Below are positions 42,720 to 53,813 of a stretch of DNA of 64,000 bases, piece after piece. Made by a program: the position numbers and the translations under genes. The notes under the pieces are model-generated. The model searched no databases. It worked only from the letters and a program-made list of their open reading frames with translations, and was not told where the DNA came from. Source of the stretch: Cynocephalus volans. Taxonomy: Eukaryota > Chordata > Mammalia > Dermoptera > Cynocephalidae. The stretch lies in contig NC_084464.1 in the NCBI RefSeq assembly GCF_027409185.1, positions 44,057,095 to 44,121,094 on the forward strand, written 5' to 3'. Every line of letters starts with the position of its first letter. The stretch's first letter is position 1.

Positions 42720-43062
42720 CTTTTCAAACTTTAATGTGCATATATATCACCTGGGGAGTTTGTTAAATTGCAGATTCTGATTTAGTCTGGGATGGTGGGC
42801 TGGCCCGTGGCTCACTCGGGAGAGTGTGGTGCTGATAACACCAAGGCCACAGGTTCGGGTCCCATATAGGGATGGCCGGTTAGCTCACTGGGTGAGCATG
42901 GCACCAACTCAAGGGTTAAGATCCCCTTACCGGTCATCTTTAAAAAAAGACAAAAAAAAAAAAAAAAAAAAGTCTGGGATGGAGCCTGTGATTCTGCATT
43001 TCAACAAGTTCCTGGATGGTGCTGAAGCTGCTGGCCCAAGAACCACACTTTGAGTAGCATGA
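42720..43062 (+). repeat. MER20-like hAT element split by a SINE
   Basis: First part 42720-42795 (cttttcaaactttaatgtgc ... gttaaattgcagattctg) and second part 42971-43062 (gattctgcatttcaacaagt ... aagaaccacactttgagtag) form one element. The SINE dimer at 42796-42970 lies between them. Confidence 0.75.
42796..42970 (+). repeat. tRNA-Ile SINE dimer
   Basis: Two-unit element with a small deletion in the second unit (catggcaccaactcaagg). The perfect 12-bp duplication agtctgggatgg is at 42784-42795 and 42971-42982. Confidence 0.93.
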
Positions 43063-44114
43063 TTCTGGAATAACCTCATCATTCCATTGTCTTCACTCCT
43101 TGCTCTGTGCCCGTTTAGTTTGTCCTACATTTTGCATCTATAACTGGTATAACCTGCCCCCACTGGGTGTAGCAGTGGAAAATTGGTCTTCCTCCTCCTA
43201 GTAGAAGATTAGGAGTAACTTTATGATTCAGCCTTGCTTGTCCAGCTACTTGCACAGGCTGGGCCACCACAGCTCTTCAGGGAGAGAGAATTCCACTCTC
43301 AGTATCTCACTTTGGCTCCCTCTTCAGTTTGCTCTCTGACACCCCACCATTGTGCCTCAGACTACAAGGATCATGCCAGGGCAGCCAGGGGCAGTTTCAT
43401 CATTAGTCACAGACTTGTGCCAAAACAGTTCCCTCCCTATTTTGTGTTGAGCCTCAGGTCACTAACCTAGACTTTTATCTTGTTTTATTTCTGGGTTCTG
43501 AGCCAAAGTAACCTTAGTTTACTGTTCTTCCCCGCCCTCCCAACCCCAACTCCCACCACGGCTAACTACTCTGATTCTTGGATCCTATTGCAAATTAATC
43601 CATCTCTTCTCCCTCCCTCCTTTCCATTTCAGGGATTTCAAGGGAAGGCAGGCAGTTTAGAATGAGTCACAAAAGGCTTGATTACACCCTAATCCCTAGA
43701 CAAAGATTGCTAATTTGTATTACGTGTACCTTAACTGAGAGAGTGAGTCCAATGACTCTTCAAGGATCAGCTTCTCTCAACTAAAAGAGACTTCTCTGCT
43801 ACAAATGCATTGATCTGTAATTTTCTCCAGTTGCTTTGTGTGTATGTTTCAGTTCCAACAGACTTCACAGAGCAGGGACCTTGTCTCTATTTCTTTTGTG
43901 TTTTATCTCCTCCATTCATTCAACAAATATTTATTTACCAGTCAGCATGCTAGGAACTGGGGAAATATAGACAAATAAGACAGACGCAATTACTGCCCTC
44001 ATGGAACATATAGTCTGGCCAAGGGGAGTAAGTAATTATGGTGCTATAAAGGATTGTGAGATGCTGTGAGAGCGAATGATGACAGATGAAGGAACATTCT
44101 TTGAGGATGAGACT

Positions 44115-44222
44115 TTGTGTGTGTGGGGGGGTGGGTGGGTGGCTGGCTGGTATGCAGATCTGAACCCCTGACCTTGGTGTTATAACACTGCATTCTAACC
44201 AGCTGAGCTAACCAGCCAGCCA
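44115..44222 (-). repeat. tRNA-Ile SINE monomer
   Basis: Reverse complement of a monomer (ggctggctggtatgcagatc ... agctgagctaaccagccagcc) with a CA/CCCAC-rich tail. Target-site duplication aggatgagact at 44104-44114 and 44223-44233. Confidence 0.9.
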
Positions 44223-44459
44223 AGGATGAGACTAAAGAATGAGTTGAAGCTGAACCTCAGAGAACACCCTTAGGCCACATATTGAGAAACACTGAATTTA
44301 ACCGTCAACTTTGTCTTTTAGGTGACCCCTTGTCACCATTATGACTATAAATATAAATACAAACATAGGCACTGAAACCCCTAAAAAAACTAATCCAAAT
44401 CACCATGAATGAAAATATTTTTATTTTTTAAAAGATGACCCGTCAAGATGAATACACAA

Positions 44460-44630
44460 GGGCCAGCCGTGGCTCACTCGGGAGAGTGTGGTGCTGATAA
44501 CACCAGGGCCACGGGTTCGGATCCTATATAGGGATGGCCGGTTGGCTCACTAGCTGAGCGTGGTGTTGACAACACCAAGTCGAGGGTTAAGATCCCCTTA
44601 CCGGTCATCTTTAAAAAAAAAAAAAAAAAA
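44460..44630 (+). repeat. tRNA-Ile SINE dimer
   Basis: ggccagccgtggctcactcg ... ggatggccggttggctcact ... ccccttaccggtcatcttt, A tail. Flanked by aagatgaatacacaa / gatgaatacacaa at 44445-44459 and 44631-44643. Confidence 0.93.
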
Positions 44631-44686
44631 GATGAATACACAAAATTTTAAAGTCTTAGACAAGGACTCAGATCCCCAGAGAATTG

Positions 44687-44796
44687 GGCTGGCTGGTTAG
44701 CTAACTTGGTTAAAGCATGGTGCTGATAACAGCAAGGTCGAAGATTTGGATCCCTGTACCAGCCAGCCACAGGAAGAAAAAAAAAAAAAAAAAAAG
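44687..44796 (+). repeat. tRNA-Ile SINE monomer
   Basis: gggctggctggttagctaac ... ggatccctgtaccagccagcc plus a poly-A tail. Confidence 0.9.
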
Positions 44797-45229
44797 TAAG
44801 GTCCCCAGGAAAGACATTCATGGATCCATAGATTTCCCTTGGTCTCAACTTGAGAAACACAGAACTAGGAAAGGGCCAACATGTGAAGACTGAGGAATGG
44901 GAAAAATATAGGCTCTTCCCCAAAGTATAGATACTGCATGAAAGTAGACTGATTAACACTGCTTGCTGTCTCTCCGTTCCCTATCCCTTAAGTCTCATTA
45001 TGCTAGAGGTCAGCTCTCAGGGGGTAGACACCAAGGAATCAAGACAAAGGAGAGAAACAAGCTGAGAGGATTACATCTCCAGGCCTGTCTAGAAAACGTG
45101 AGATCTGAGGAATACACAAAAAGAGGATAAGTGAAAAATCACTTACCTGTTGAGACAGAGGCTTGAAATGGCGAGTGAGGAAGGACCAATGTCTCTTTCT
45201 TCTCCCTTTCTCCTAAAGATTAAAAAATG

Positions 45230-45335
45230 AAGCTGGCTGGTTAGTTCAGTGGGTTAGAGCTCAGACTTATAACACCAACGTCTTGGGTTCAGATCCCCCT
45301 ACCAGCCAGCTGCAAAAAAAAAAAAAAAAAAAAAA
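45230..45335 (+). repeat. tRNA-Ile SINE monomer
   Basis: gctggctggttagttcagtg ... cccctaccagccagctgc, A tail. Duplicated flanks aaagattaaaaaatgaa / aaagattaaagaatgaa. Confidence 0.92.
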
Positions 45336-45749
45336 GATTAAAGAATGAAATAAAAGAAGAGCAGGTTTGAGGGGAGGAGACAAAAGGAATCCTCTTCCCC
45401 AAGTGACTGGATCCAATCCCTTCCTCTTATACATGTCCTCTGCTTTCTCTCTTTTGATGTTGCAGGGACAAGTCTCACCAACACCACCAGAAATTGTATG
45501 AATTCAAGTGGTGGTACATGACTTACCTTGTGCCCAAGACCTTTCCCCAGCCACAGGTGAGAGGGATGGAAGGGAGGAGCATACAGGAACCTCTGGCAAG
45601 AGAGATACTGGGTTAAGAAGGTCAAAGATACATCTGGAAGAATGGAAGGACTTGGGGGAGGGGCTACTAGCTTTGCTCTCTGTGATTGTGGAAGGTGAAC
45701 CCCATTCTGGAACAATTCTTCTCTTCTCCAAGTCCTTTTTTAGTTTTTA

Positions 45750-45846
45750 GTGTTTTTTTTGGAAGCTGGCTGGTATGGGGATTTGAACCCTTGACCTTGG
45801 TGTTATCAACACCATGCTCTAACCGAGTGAGCTAACCAACCAGTCC
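45750..45846 (-). repeat. tRNA-Ile SINE monomer
   Basis: Reverse complement form: aagctggctggtatggggat ... gagctaaccaaccagtc, with the T-rich tail on the left. Flanks ctccaagtcc / ctccaaatcc. Confidence 0.9.
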
Positions 45847-45948
45847 TCCAAATCCTTATAAGGGGTACTTAATGCCTTGCTGAAGATTGGTCTAAAGGGA
45901 AACCCCATATTTGACAAGTTTCTGAGGATTTACCTATAAATAAAAGGG

Positions 45949-46135
45949 TACTTCAAAAAGTTCATGGAAAAATAGAATTCAAAGACAGTATGGATTTTTC
46001 CATGAATTTTTTTGTTTGTTTAGGGTTTTTTTGGTGGCTGGCCGGTACAGGAATCGAACCCTGGACTTTGGTGTTGTCAGCACCACGCTCAACCAACTGA
46101 ACTAACTGGCCAGCCATCCATGAGCTTTTTGAAGA
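45949..46135. mobile_element. Palindromic mariner-like MITE interrupted by a SINE
   Basis: Left end tacttcaaaaagttcatgga, right end tccatgagctttttgaaga. Without the SINE at 46014-46116 the two pieces form a hairpin-like element of about 70 bp, very similar to the intact copy at 53011-53080. Confidence 0.75.
46014..46116 (-). repeat. tRNA-Ile SINE monomer inside a MITE
   Basis: Plus strand reads gtggctggccggtacaggaa ... gaactaactggccagcca. The flanking copies tccatgaattttttt (45999-46013) and tccatgagctttttg (46117-46131) are the duplicated target. Confidence 0.88.
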
Positions 46136-47083
46136 CATCTCACCTGGAGTCACTCTCCTCCTTCCTTCAATCTGAGTCCCCTCCTTTCAAGGTGGTTCAG
46201 AGGAGGTGGCCATATACTGCTATGTTCCTTGTTCTATCCCATAAGGTCATTGCTTTGCCTTCATTAAAGGTCTAACCTGGGACAGAAACCAAGGAGAGGT
46301 TCAGGAGCTGGTGTGAGATAGTTTGTGGGCTGGTGGTTGTTCTGTCTTGTCCCTATACACAGAGAGCATGTAACACTTGCCCTTTAAGTGAAGTAGGATT
46401 CTTTTCTTATTCATTCAATAATCTGTACTGAGTACTCAGAATTCATCAATGAAATATGGAAATAAATACAGAGGATCGCCAACAGTAGTCTAATAAGGGT
46501 AAAGAGTCACATTAGCTAATGTTTCAGATGCAAAGAAAAAGGGATAATTGGCAGGGAAGTTATCTCCAATCAGGGTGATCTGAAAAGTCTTCATGGAGGG
46601 GTTCAGAGTGTTGAGCCTTGAAAGATGACATGCAGAGATTTTGAAGGGATTTATTTGCAGGTGGAGGAAGCAGCACAAAGCAGGAGAGAGAAGGTGAGGA
46701 GAGCCCAGGATCATTCATCTCCGGCTTGTGGGTGTTCTGATACCCTCCAGTGCTGCCCTGTCACCAGGAGTTGAGCGCTAGAAGTTTTCACACTCTCACC
46801 TCCCCCTGCATTCCATGCTCACCACATGGAACCATATGCTGCACTTACTCTGCCATTTATTATCAGCACAAGAGACAAAAATGCTAGCTTTCCAAGGGCT
46901 AAATAAATTTCCCCTTCTGTTTAGCTTTGGTGGTTTCTGTGGTTTTAAGTTCTGCTGCAATTTGTGTCAAAACGGTTTCTCCCTCCTCTCTGCTTGTGCT
47001 TCTCTTATAGACAGGGTTTTCAGGCAGAAGGAGGCAGTGAAAGGCAGACTTTTCAACAATGAAGTGTCTAATGATAAGACCTG

Positions 47084-47250
47084 CTCTTTACCAAGCACTG
47101 ACCATGCATTATGGTACCACAGTACCAGGCATCGTGCTAAGTGTCTCGTACATATTATCTCCTTTTCTCCTCACACAACTCTATGAGTTACTTATTCATT
47201 CAGTCATTGAACACAGGGAAGTTCCCTTTACTGAGGAACTCCTTTGTGCC
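47084..47250 (+). repeat. MIR/L2-type ancient repeat
   Basis: accaggcatcgtgctaagtg ... ctcacacaactctatgagtt resembles a MIR. The following stretch (tttgtgccaagcactgtgct) is also ancient-repeat-like. Classification is tentative. Confidence 0.5.
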
Positions 47251-47767
47251 AAGCACTGTGCTAGGTGCTGGGAATGAGGCAGTGGAAAAAATCCCTGGAT
47301 CTCTTGTAGCTTGCACTCGAGTGAAAATGATAGGCACTAAAAATCAATCAGTTAAATATAAGCAGTAACAAATGCTATGAACACAATGAAGCAAGGTGAG
47401 AGACTGGATAGAAAATACTTCCAGGTGAGCATGGTGCTATTTTTAATCGAGTGATGAGGGAAAGCCTCCTTGTAGAGATGCAAAGACATAATTTGTGCAA
47501 AAGGGTGTAAGGGAGTAGCCATGTAGACAGCTGGAGGACAAGTATCCAGGAAGACAAAAAGAGAGTGCAAAGGTGCTGAGGCAGGAAGGAATTGGATTTT
47601 TATGTTAAATTCATAGCAGCTAGAAGAACAGAAAGGAGGTCAGAGTGGGTGGAGCAGAGTAAGCAAGGGAAAGAGTAGTAGAAGATGAAGTCTGAGAGGT
47701 GGGGAGGAAATAGGTCAGGTAGGCTTCATAGGCCAGGATTTTTTACTTTGTTCTAAGAATGATCATA

Positions 47768-47936
47768 GGCCGGCCTGTGGCTCACTCGGTAGAGTGCGGT
47801 GCTAATAACACCAAGGCCACGGGTTCGGATCCTATATAGGGATGGCCGGTTTGCTCACTGGCTGAGCGTGGTGCTGACAACACCAAGCCAAGGGTTGAGA
47901 TCCCCTTACCGGTCATCTTTTTAAAAAAAAAAAAAA
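47768..47936 (+). repeat. tRNA-Ile SINE dimer
   Basis: ggccggcctgtggctcactc ... gggatggccggtttgctcac ... ccttaccggtcatcttttta. The perfect duplication taagaatgatca is at 47754-47765 and 47937-47948. Confidence 0.93.
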
Positions 47937-48055
47937 TAAGAATGATCAGGAGCCATCAGAGGGTTTTGAGCAGGTGAGTGATATCATCTGGTAATTTAAA
48001 AGATTACTCTTTTCTGAATAAAGAATGATCTATATCAGTCAGAAATGGAAGCAAA

Positions 48056-48143
48056 GGGCTGGCTGGTTAGCTCAGTTGGTTAGAGCACAGTGTTATAACA
48101 CCAAAGTCAAGGGTTTGGATCCCTGTACTGACTAGCTGCAAAA
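48056..48143 (+). repeat. tRNA-Ile SINE monomer with ACAC tail
   Basis: gggctggctggttagctcag ttggttagagcacagtgtta ... ggatccctgtactgactagc. The tail is a CA-rich microsatellite instead of pure A. Confidence 0.9.
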
Positions 48144-48484
48144 TACACACACATACACTCACACACAAAAAACCAAGCCAAAAGGCATGAGTTTGCTTAA
48201 AAAAAAATAGAAGTAGAAAATCCAATTAACGGGCTAGTCAAGGGACAATGGTAGTATGGGAGCTTGGATTAGGGTAGAAGAGATGGCCAAGTGTAGAGTT
48301 CTGAGGCCTTCTAATAGTTAAGGGTTTGGAAGAGGAGTTGGAGTGGTCAATGAAAACTGAGGAGCAGCAAATAAGGAACTAGGGAATACATTCTTTGGTT
48401 GGATCCAGAAAGAGTATTTGAAGCGAAGAAAGCATTTCAAGGATGAGGGAGTGATCAGTTATGTCAAATGTTGCTGATGGGTCT

Positions 48485-48690
48485 AGACCAGAGTTCCTCA
48501 AACTCAGCACTATTGACATTGTGGGCCAGATTATTCTTTATCATGTCCTGCATGTTGTAGGATGTTTAACAGCATACCTGACTTCTACTCTCTAGGCGCT
48601 AGGGGCATCTCCTCAGTTGTGATAACCAAAAACATCTCTAGACATTGCCAGATGTCCCCAGGGGTGGGCAAATCACTGGTCAAGATGTCC
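48485..48690 (+). repeat. hAT-type nonautonomous DNA transposon remnant
   Basis: actcagcactattgacattg, gttgtaggatgtttaacagc, acattgccagatgtccccag are characteristic of an old mammalian hAT-Charlie family. I cannot name the subfamily with certainty. Confidence 0.6.
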
Positions 48691-49021
48691 CTCAGGAGAC
48701 ATTTGTCAAGACGATGCACAGGGCAGCCCCCCATGAGAAAGAATTATCCAGACCAAAATATCAATAGTTCCAAAACAGAGAAACCATGGGCTAAACTCTA
48801 GTTAAGATGAGAATTGATCCTTGACCATCGGTTTTAGAAACCAGGAGGTCACTGTTGACCCTGACATTTGGTTTAAGTTTAGTGGTGGGGATAAAACCTG
48901 ACTTAGGGAAACTCAAGAGAGAATGACAGGTGAGAAAGTGGAGGAAGTGAGAAGTTTTGCTATAAAATAGAGAGAGAAACGGAACACCAATGGAGGGAGC
49001 TGGGCCAAGGGAGAGTTTTTA

Positions 49022-49244
49022 TTTGCTTACCTTATTTTATTTTTATTTATATTTAAGTATTTATTTATTTATTTATCTAAAAAGAATCTGAACCCGTGGC
49101 CTTGGTGTTATCAGCACTGCACTCTCCCGAGTGAGCCACGGGCTGGCCTGTTATTTTTATTTTTATTGAAACTTAATTGATTATATATATTTGTAGGGTA
49201 CAGATTTGAATATCAATACATGTGTACAAAATGTGGTGATCAAA
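49022..49244 (-). repeat. 5'-truncated L1 3' end with a SINE unit in its A tail
   Basis: The minus-strand L1 3' UTR part is at 49155-49244 (tgaaacttaattgattatat, gtagggtacagatttgaata tca, acatgtgtacaaaatgtggt). A T/TTTA-rich stretch and a minus-strand SINE first unit (about 49078-49149, aacccgtggccttggtgtta ... gagccacgggctggcc) lie to its left. A perfect 17-bp duplication (ccaagggagagttttta) at 49005-49021 and 49245-49261 brackets the whole block. Confidence 0.8.
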
Positions 49245-49409
49245 CCAAGGGAGAGTTTTTAAATTTAAAAATAAAAGTGAATTATTATATACATATGTAA
49301 AGTTATAATATATATGTATATATACATATGTACGAGTATACTACAAAGAATAATTAGGTGGACATCATGCAGCTTAAAAAGTAAAATCTTCCCTATATAT
49401 ATATATTTG

Positions 49410-49490
49410 GCAGCCGGTGGTACAGGGATCGAATCCTGGTCCTTGGTATTATCAGTGTCACGCTCTAGCCAACTGAGCTAACCAGCCAGC
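49410..49490 (-). repeat. tRNA-Ile SINE monomer
   Basis: ggcagccggtggtacaggga tcg ... agccaactgagctaaccagc, reverse complement orientation, tail into (TA)n. Confidence 0.87.
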
Positions 49491-50629
49491 ACAAATATCC
49501 CCAAATTGTTGAAGCTTCCTGTATGTCCCTCTCCACTCAGATTCCCTCCCTGCTTAGGGATAAGCACTATTCTGAATGTTATGCTTTTTACTACATAGGT
49601 GAATAGCAATAGAGGTTTTTGTTACTTTCCAAAGGTGAGGTATGTTATTATAGCATGTTTGTATGTTGATGAGAATATTTTAGTAAAGAGCTGGAAATTA
49701 ATTATATAGGAGAGGTAGGGGATAATTTCAGGAGTCAGGTCTCTGAGCAGATAAGAAGGAACAGGATCCCAGGGCATAGATGAGGTAGGGGCTGGGAGCA
49801 GGTTAATTTGTCTGTGGTAGAGGTGCAGGTAGGCTGGTGGATTTAAGGCAGGACCAAAAAGGCAGGACCATGAAAAAATTATATTCTGAAAGTTTCTGTT
49901 TTCTCACTGAAACGGGAAGTAAGGTTGTTATCTTGTGAAATTGTGGTCTCAGGTTTGGGGAATGTGAACCGACTAGGAAAATGTGGGCTGGCAAGCCACA
50001 CTGAGGGCCCACAGGAAGCGAGAACAATCAGTATGACTGTGTGTTTTTCCCCAGACATATTCAGCTGTTGGGTGCAGGTGTGGAGCAGGCAGAGTGGGAT
50101 TTAACTAAGGATAAAGTGTGTCAGAGAGGGGCCAAGAGTATGCGGTGAAGGCTGACAGGCGATTACAGTGTTGAACCTCAGAATCTAAACCAGGTAATAA
50201 GGAAAGTGAGAAATTGAGGGGATCAAACAAAAATGAAAAGTGATAGAGTCAATGGATGGGAGGTCCAGATGGGGTTGAAGAATTCTTGGAATGGGGGTTG
50301 CTGGGGAGTGATATGAACAGACTGAGGATGCGATTTTGGAGTGGTGGCAGTTATCGGTAGTAATCAAGTCAAAGGTATGACCCATGGAGAGAATGGCTGG
50401 GAATAGGGAGGAACACTTCATTGTATCATTGTAGGTGAGGAAGGCTAGGATTGACAGGGGTACTGGACGGTCTACACGGATACTGAAGACATCAAAAATA
50501 ATGAAATGACAGAGGTGGATGTAGAGAGAAAGAGAGCCAAGTGCTGAATGTTCAATGAGTGACAGGCAGTGATGACCCAGAACCAAATCATGGGGGAATC
50601 AGAGCATCCAAGATTTTGTTATTGTTGTT

Positions 50630-50663
50630 GTCGGCTGGCCGGCCGGTATGGGGATCTGAATCA
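50630..50663 (-). repeat. SINE 3' end fragment
   Basis: ggctggccggccggtatggg gatctgaa: only the last third of a monomer, following a (TTG)n tail. Confidence 0.65.
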
Positions 50664-51046
50664 AGTAGATGTTAAAGGGGGGACAGAGCCCGAAGGATGG
50701 AGTCTCTGTCAAGAGCCCAGGGTAAAAATAAAACAAATAAACAAACAAAAGAGTAAAAGAAAAAGAAAAAAAAGAGCTCCTAGCACCAGGTCTAGGGGGA
50801 GTTGAGGTAAGGTGGGAGGAGAATCAAATTTGAATATTTTGTTCCCTCATGTGGGAGGAATCGGGGTGAGAGGAAGAGATCTGGGAGAAGTCATTTTTAT
50901 TCATTCCTCCCTCTCTGCCTGCTTCCTTTCAATTCAACTGACTTCAAAAACAGGTAGAAGAGATTTTTATTTGATGAAGATCTAAAAACCAGAGATAAGC
51001 CAGCTTCAAGTAGCTCACAAGGTGTGTACATCAAGATATCAGGTAG

Positions 51047-51140
51047 GGGCTGGCTGGTTACTCACTTGGTTAGAATGTGGTACTGGAAACACCAAGGTCC
51101 AGGGTTCACCCTGTGCTGGCCAGCGCCAAAAAAAAAAAAA
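51047..51140 (+). repeat. tRNA-Ile SINE monomer
   Basis: ggggctggctggttactcac ... cctgtgctggccagcgcc plus A tail. Duplicated flank atatcaggtagg / ttatcaggtggg. Confidence 0.88.
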
Positions 51141-51294
51141 GTTATCAGGTGGGAAGAGATGGGAAAAAACGCAGATAAAGTGAACAATGGGTGGATTTTA
51201 GACCCAAATACTTTTTTCCTAAAAAATGTTACCCTGGTGAAGCCACATTTTGACCTCTCCCCTATCCCTGTATAGTTCCTGAGGTGCCTCTAAA

Positions 51295-51480
51295 CCTATG
51301 ACTCCCAACCTTGGCTGCCCTTTGGAATCACCTGGGCATTTCTTAAACATTGATGCCTGAGTCCCACCCCCAGAGATTCTGATTTAATTGGTTTAGGATG
51401 CAACCTAGGCTTTGGGATTTTTAAATGCTCCCTGGACAATTCTAATATGTAGCCAGGTGTGAGACCATCGCTCTAAGGAA
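51295..51480. repeat. MER5A-like hAT element
   Basis: ccaaccttggctgccctttg gaatcacctgggcat ... cccacccccagagattctga tttaattgg ... gctccctggacaattctaat. Matches the MER5A pattern. Confidence 0.75.
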
Positions 51481-53010
51481 TGTGTGGGGCTCTGTTTAAC
51501 CTAATCTAATTAATCTAATCCCACTAATCTAATCCAACTCAGAGGACAGAGAAAGACCTTTTTGCCACAGTGAGGGGTGAATTGATCTGAGCCTTCAACC
51601 AGATAAAATTTGACCAAGTAGAGAGGCAGATGTGAAGGCAGGGAGAATATTGTGAGCAAAAGCCTAGAGGTGGTCTGAAACTCTTGACAAGCAAAATAAA
51701 CAATTCGGTTAATAATAGGTAGAAATTGGGGAAGAAGGTCTAAAATTTGGGAGAGGCTGGGCAAAGACCAGGAGGTGAAAATGATGAGTAATTCAATTCG
51801 GTTGGAAGTTACGTTGGACAGAGGACGCTGGATGAATTTAAACTGTGCAAGAGGCTGAAGGCTGGATTGAAATGTTGTAAATAATTGAGTAAGCAATAGG
51901 GAAGCTTGAGGGCCTTTTGAGCAGTGGAGTTATGTGAGAAGTGTGTTTGGGGAGGGTAATTTGACAGCAGTGCTGAGGGAGAGGAGGTAGGAAGTAGAAA
52001 GACCTGTTGGGGAAACTGTTGCAATCATCCTAGATGAGGTAATTTTTCTGGCAAGGGCTGGGGAAAGTTGCAGATTCGAAAGATACTGTAGCAGTAGAAT
52101 CTACTGGGCTTGACAGAACACCAAAAGTAAGGCAGGAAGCAGATGGAGGAGGCAGCAAGTTTTCAGATAAAGAAGAGTGACTGGGAAAATGGTGCCATTA
52201 ACAGACAGGGAAGCAGGTTTTCAGTGGCATTTCATCAGTTTGGTTTGGAACATGCTGAGTTTAGAGGACCAGCAGTGGGGTCTGTGTGGCTATGTTCTGC
52301 AGGCAATGGAAGAATGTCTGCATGCAAAATATAGGTTGGAGAAGCATTTGGTTGAGATGGCTGAGTTGAACAGATGAGATTTTCAAGGGAAAGTATCAAA
52401 GAAGAAAGAAATACAGAGATAGACATTTAGGGGAAAGGAGGAGATAAAACGAGGGCAGAGGAGGGATGATTAGAGGGGTGGGTGTGTGTGTAGGTGGAGG
52501 GAGAGGAGAAAACATGTCCCTGAGCCTGGAGATACGGAGAATCCAAGGTAAAGGGGCAAACATGGGAGGACTTAGAGAGGCAGAGTACTGTGAAAATGCC
52601 ATTGATTTTGGCTGAGTGTAACCTCTTGTCATTGGGTGCCATTTGAGAGAGCAGTTTCAGCAGAGTAGGAAGTGAAAGCATATTTCAAGGAGTCATGAAA
52701 TAGTGGGTAGGAAAGACATATCTCTGATAGTAATGTTGTCCTAGTTAAGGAAAAAAAAAAAAGGATGATTAGGGAGCGAGGAAGTGCAAGTTTCAAACAT
52801 GAATTATTTTTTCAAGAAGTTTGGTGAGGGGGGCACATGAAATCTGAAACATCCAAAGGAGAGCCCATGACATCCATGCTTCTCTCAGGACTCCTATCTC
52901 AGCGCATGGCTTCCCTTCGGTTGTAAGCGCCGTGAGGTCAGGATTCACACCTGCTGTCTGGACAGATGTCTCATCAGCATCCTGCATGGTATCTGCATGT
53001 TGTATGATAA

Positions 53011-53080
53011 TACTTCAAAAAGTTCATAGAAAAATGGAATTAAAAGATAGTATGAATTTTTCCATGAACTTTTTGAAGTA
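53011..53080. mobile_element. Intact palindromic mariner-like MITE
   Basis: A 70-bp element. Its ends tacttcaaaaagttcat and atgaactttttgaagta are perfect inverted repeats, extended by one mismatch to about 25 bp, with a 20-base middle. TA at both ends fits a Tc1/mariner target duplication. Confidence 0.75.
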
Positions 53081-53807
53081 CCCACATATGGATGCACAAA
53101 TTCAGTGTAGGACCCTGTCCTGCAGGGACATCAACCAAAGATATCAAGCCCACTGCTCGTGCCACCCCCTAACACCACCCCCAAAGAGGCCTCCTGGTTA
53201 ACCTCAGGGTGGGAGGGGGCAACTAGCCCCAGGGAGACCTGAGAAGCTATTGGCCTCCTCCCTGGAGCTCCCACAGCTTTTGCTCTTGTTACCTTCCCTA
53301 TACCTGGCACAGTACATCACGTGGGGCTCTCATCCACGTTGTTTGCCGCTCTCTAGCCCCCACCGTCAGGTATAGCTACGGGCAGCTGGCATCTTTTCCC
53401 TGCCCCTGTCAACCTATCCTTGACCAGTTTCTTCACAATGGTCTGCCTTTTCTCTTGCCTTCCTGGAATTCTGGGGATAGACCCCTGCGTGTCTTTATAA
53501 ATCTCCCCTCTCCAAAGCCCTAAGCCCAGTCTAGCAGGGAGTGGAAAAGGGGCGCTGGGGAAAGAAAGCCCACTGAGAATGGACCCCAAGGTCTCCCTGG
53601 CAGTTTTCCAGGGAAGGTCTCTCTGTCCCCCATATTTGTGTGTCTTTCTTGTGGTCTGGAAATCTGTCTCCTTCCGCTTTTGTCTCTGTTCATTTTCTTT
53701 TTTTTTCCCCTGTAAGAGATGAAAGGAAGTGAAAAGGGGGAGGAAAGGGGAGGGTCTTTGTGGGGCCACAGTCTTTGGAATTGCGGGCGATAAATCCACT
53801 AAGTCTC

Positions 53808-53813
53808 TTTTAA
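53808..53813 (-). promoter_or_regulatory. PRRT1: Possible PRRT1 polyadenylation signal
   Basis: TTTAAT on the plus strand gives ATTAAA on the minus strand, about 870 bases beyond the PRRT1 stop. No AATAAA is seen closer. Tentative. Confidence 0.3.

Larger units (their letters stand above)
43070..53760. other. FKBPL-PRRT1 intergenic region, no gene seen
   Basis: About 10.7 kb dominated by SINE copies and older repeats (listed individually). Short open frames at several positions show no family similarity. An AT dinucleotide run lies at 49280-49335. Parts of 46.4-47.7 and 51.6-52.7 kb look like decayed L2/other ancient repeats that I cannot classify. Confidence 0.6.

Noticed and set aside
48056-48143. 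tRNA-Ile gene call at SINE monomers (also 11922, 20678, 51047 and others)
   Set aside because: A and B boxes resemble tRNA-Ile, but arms do not pair well, tails are A-rich and target duplications flank them. They are SINEs.
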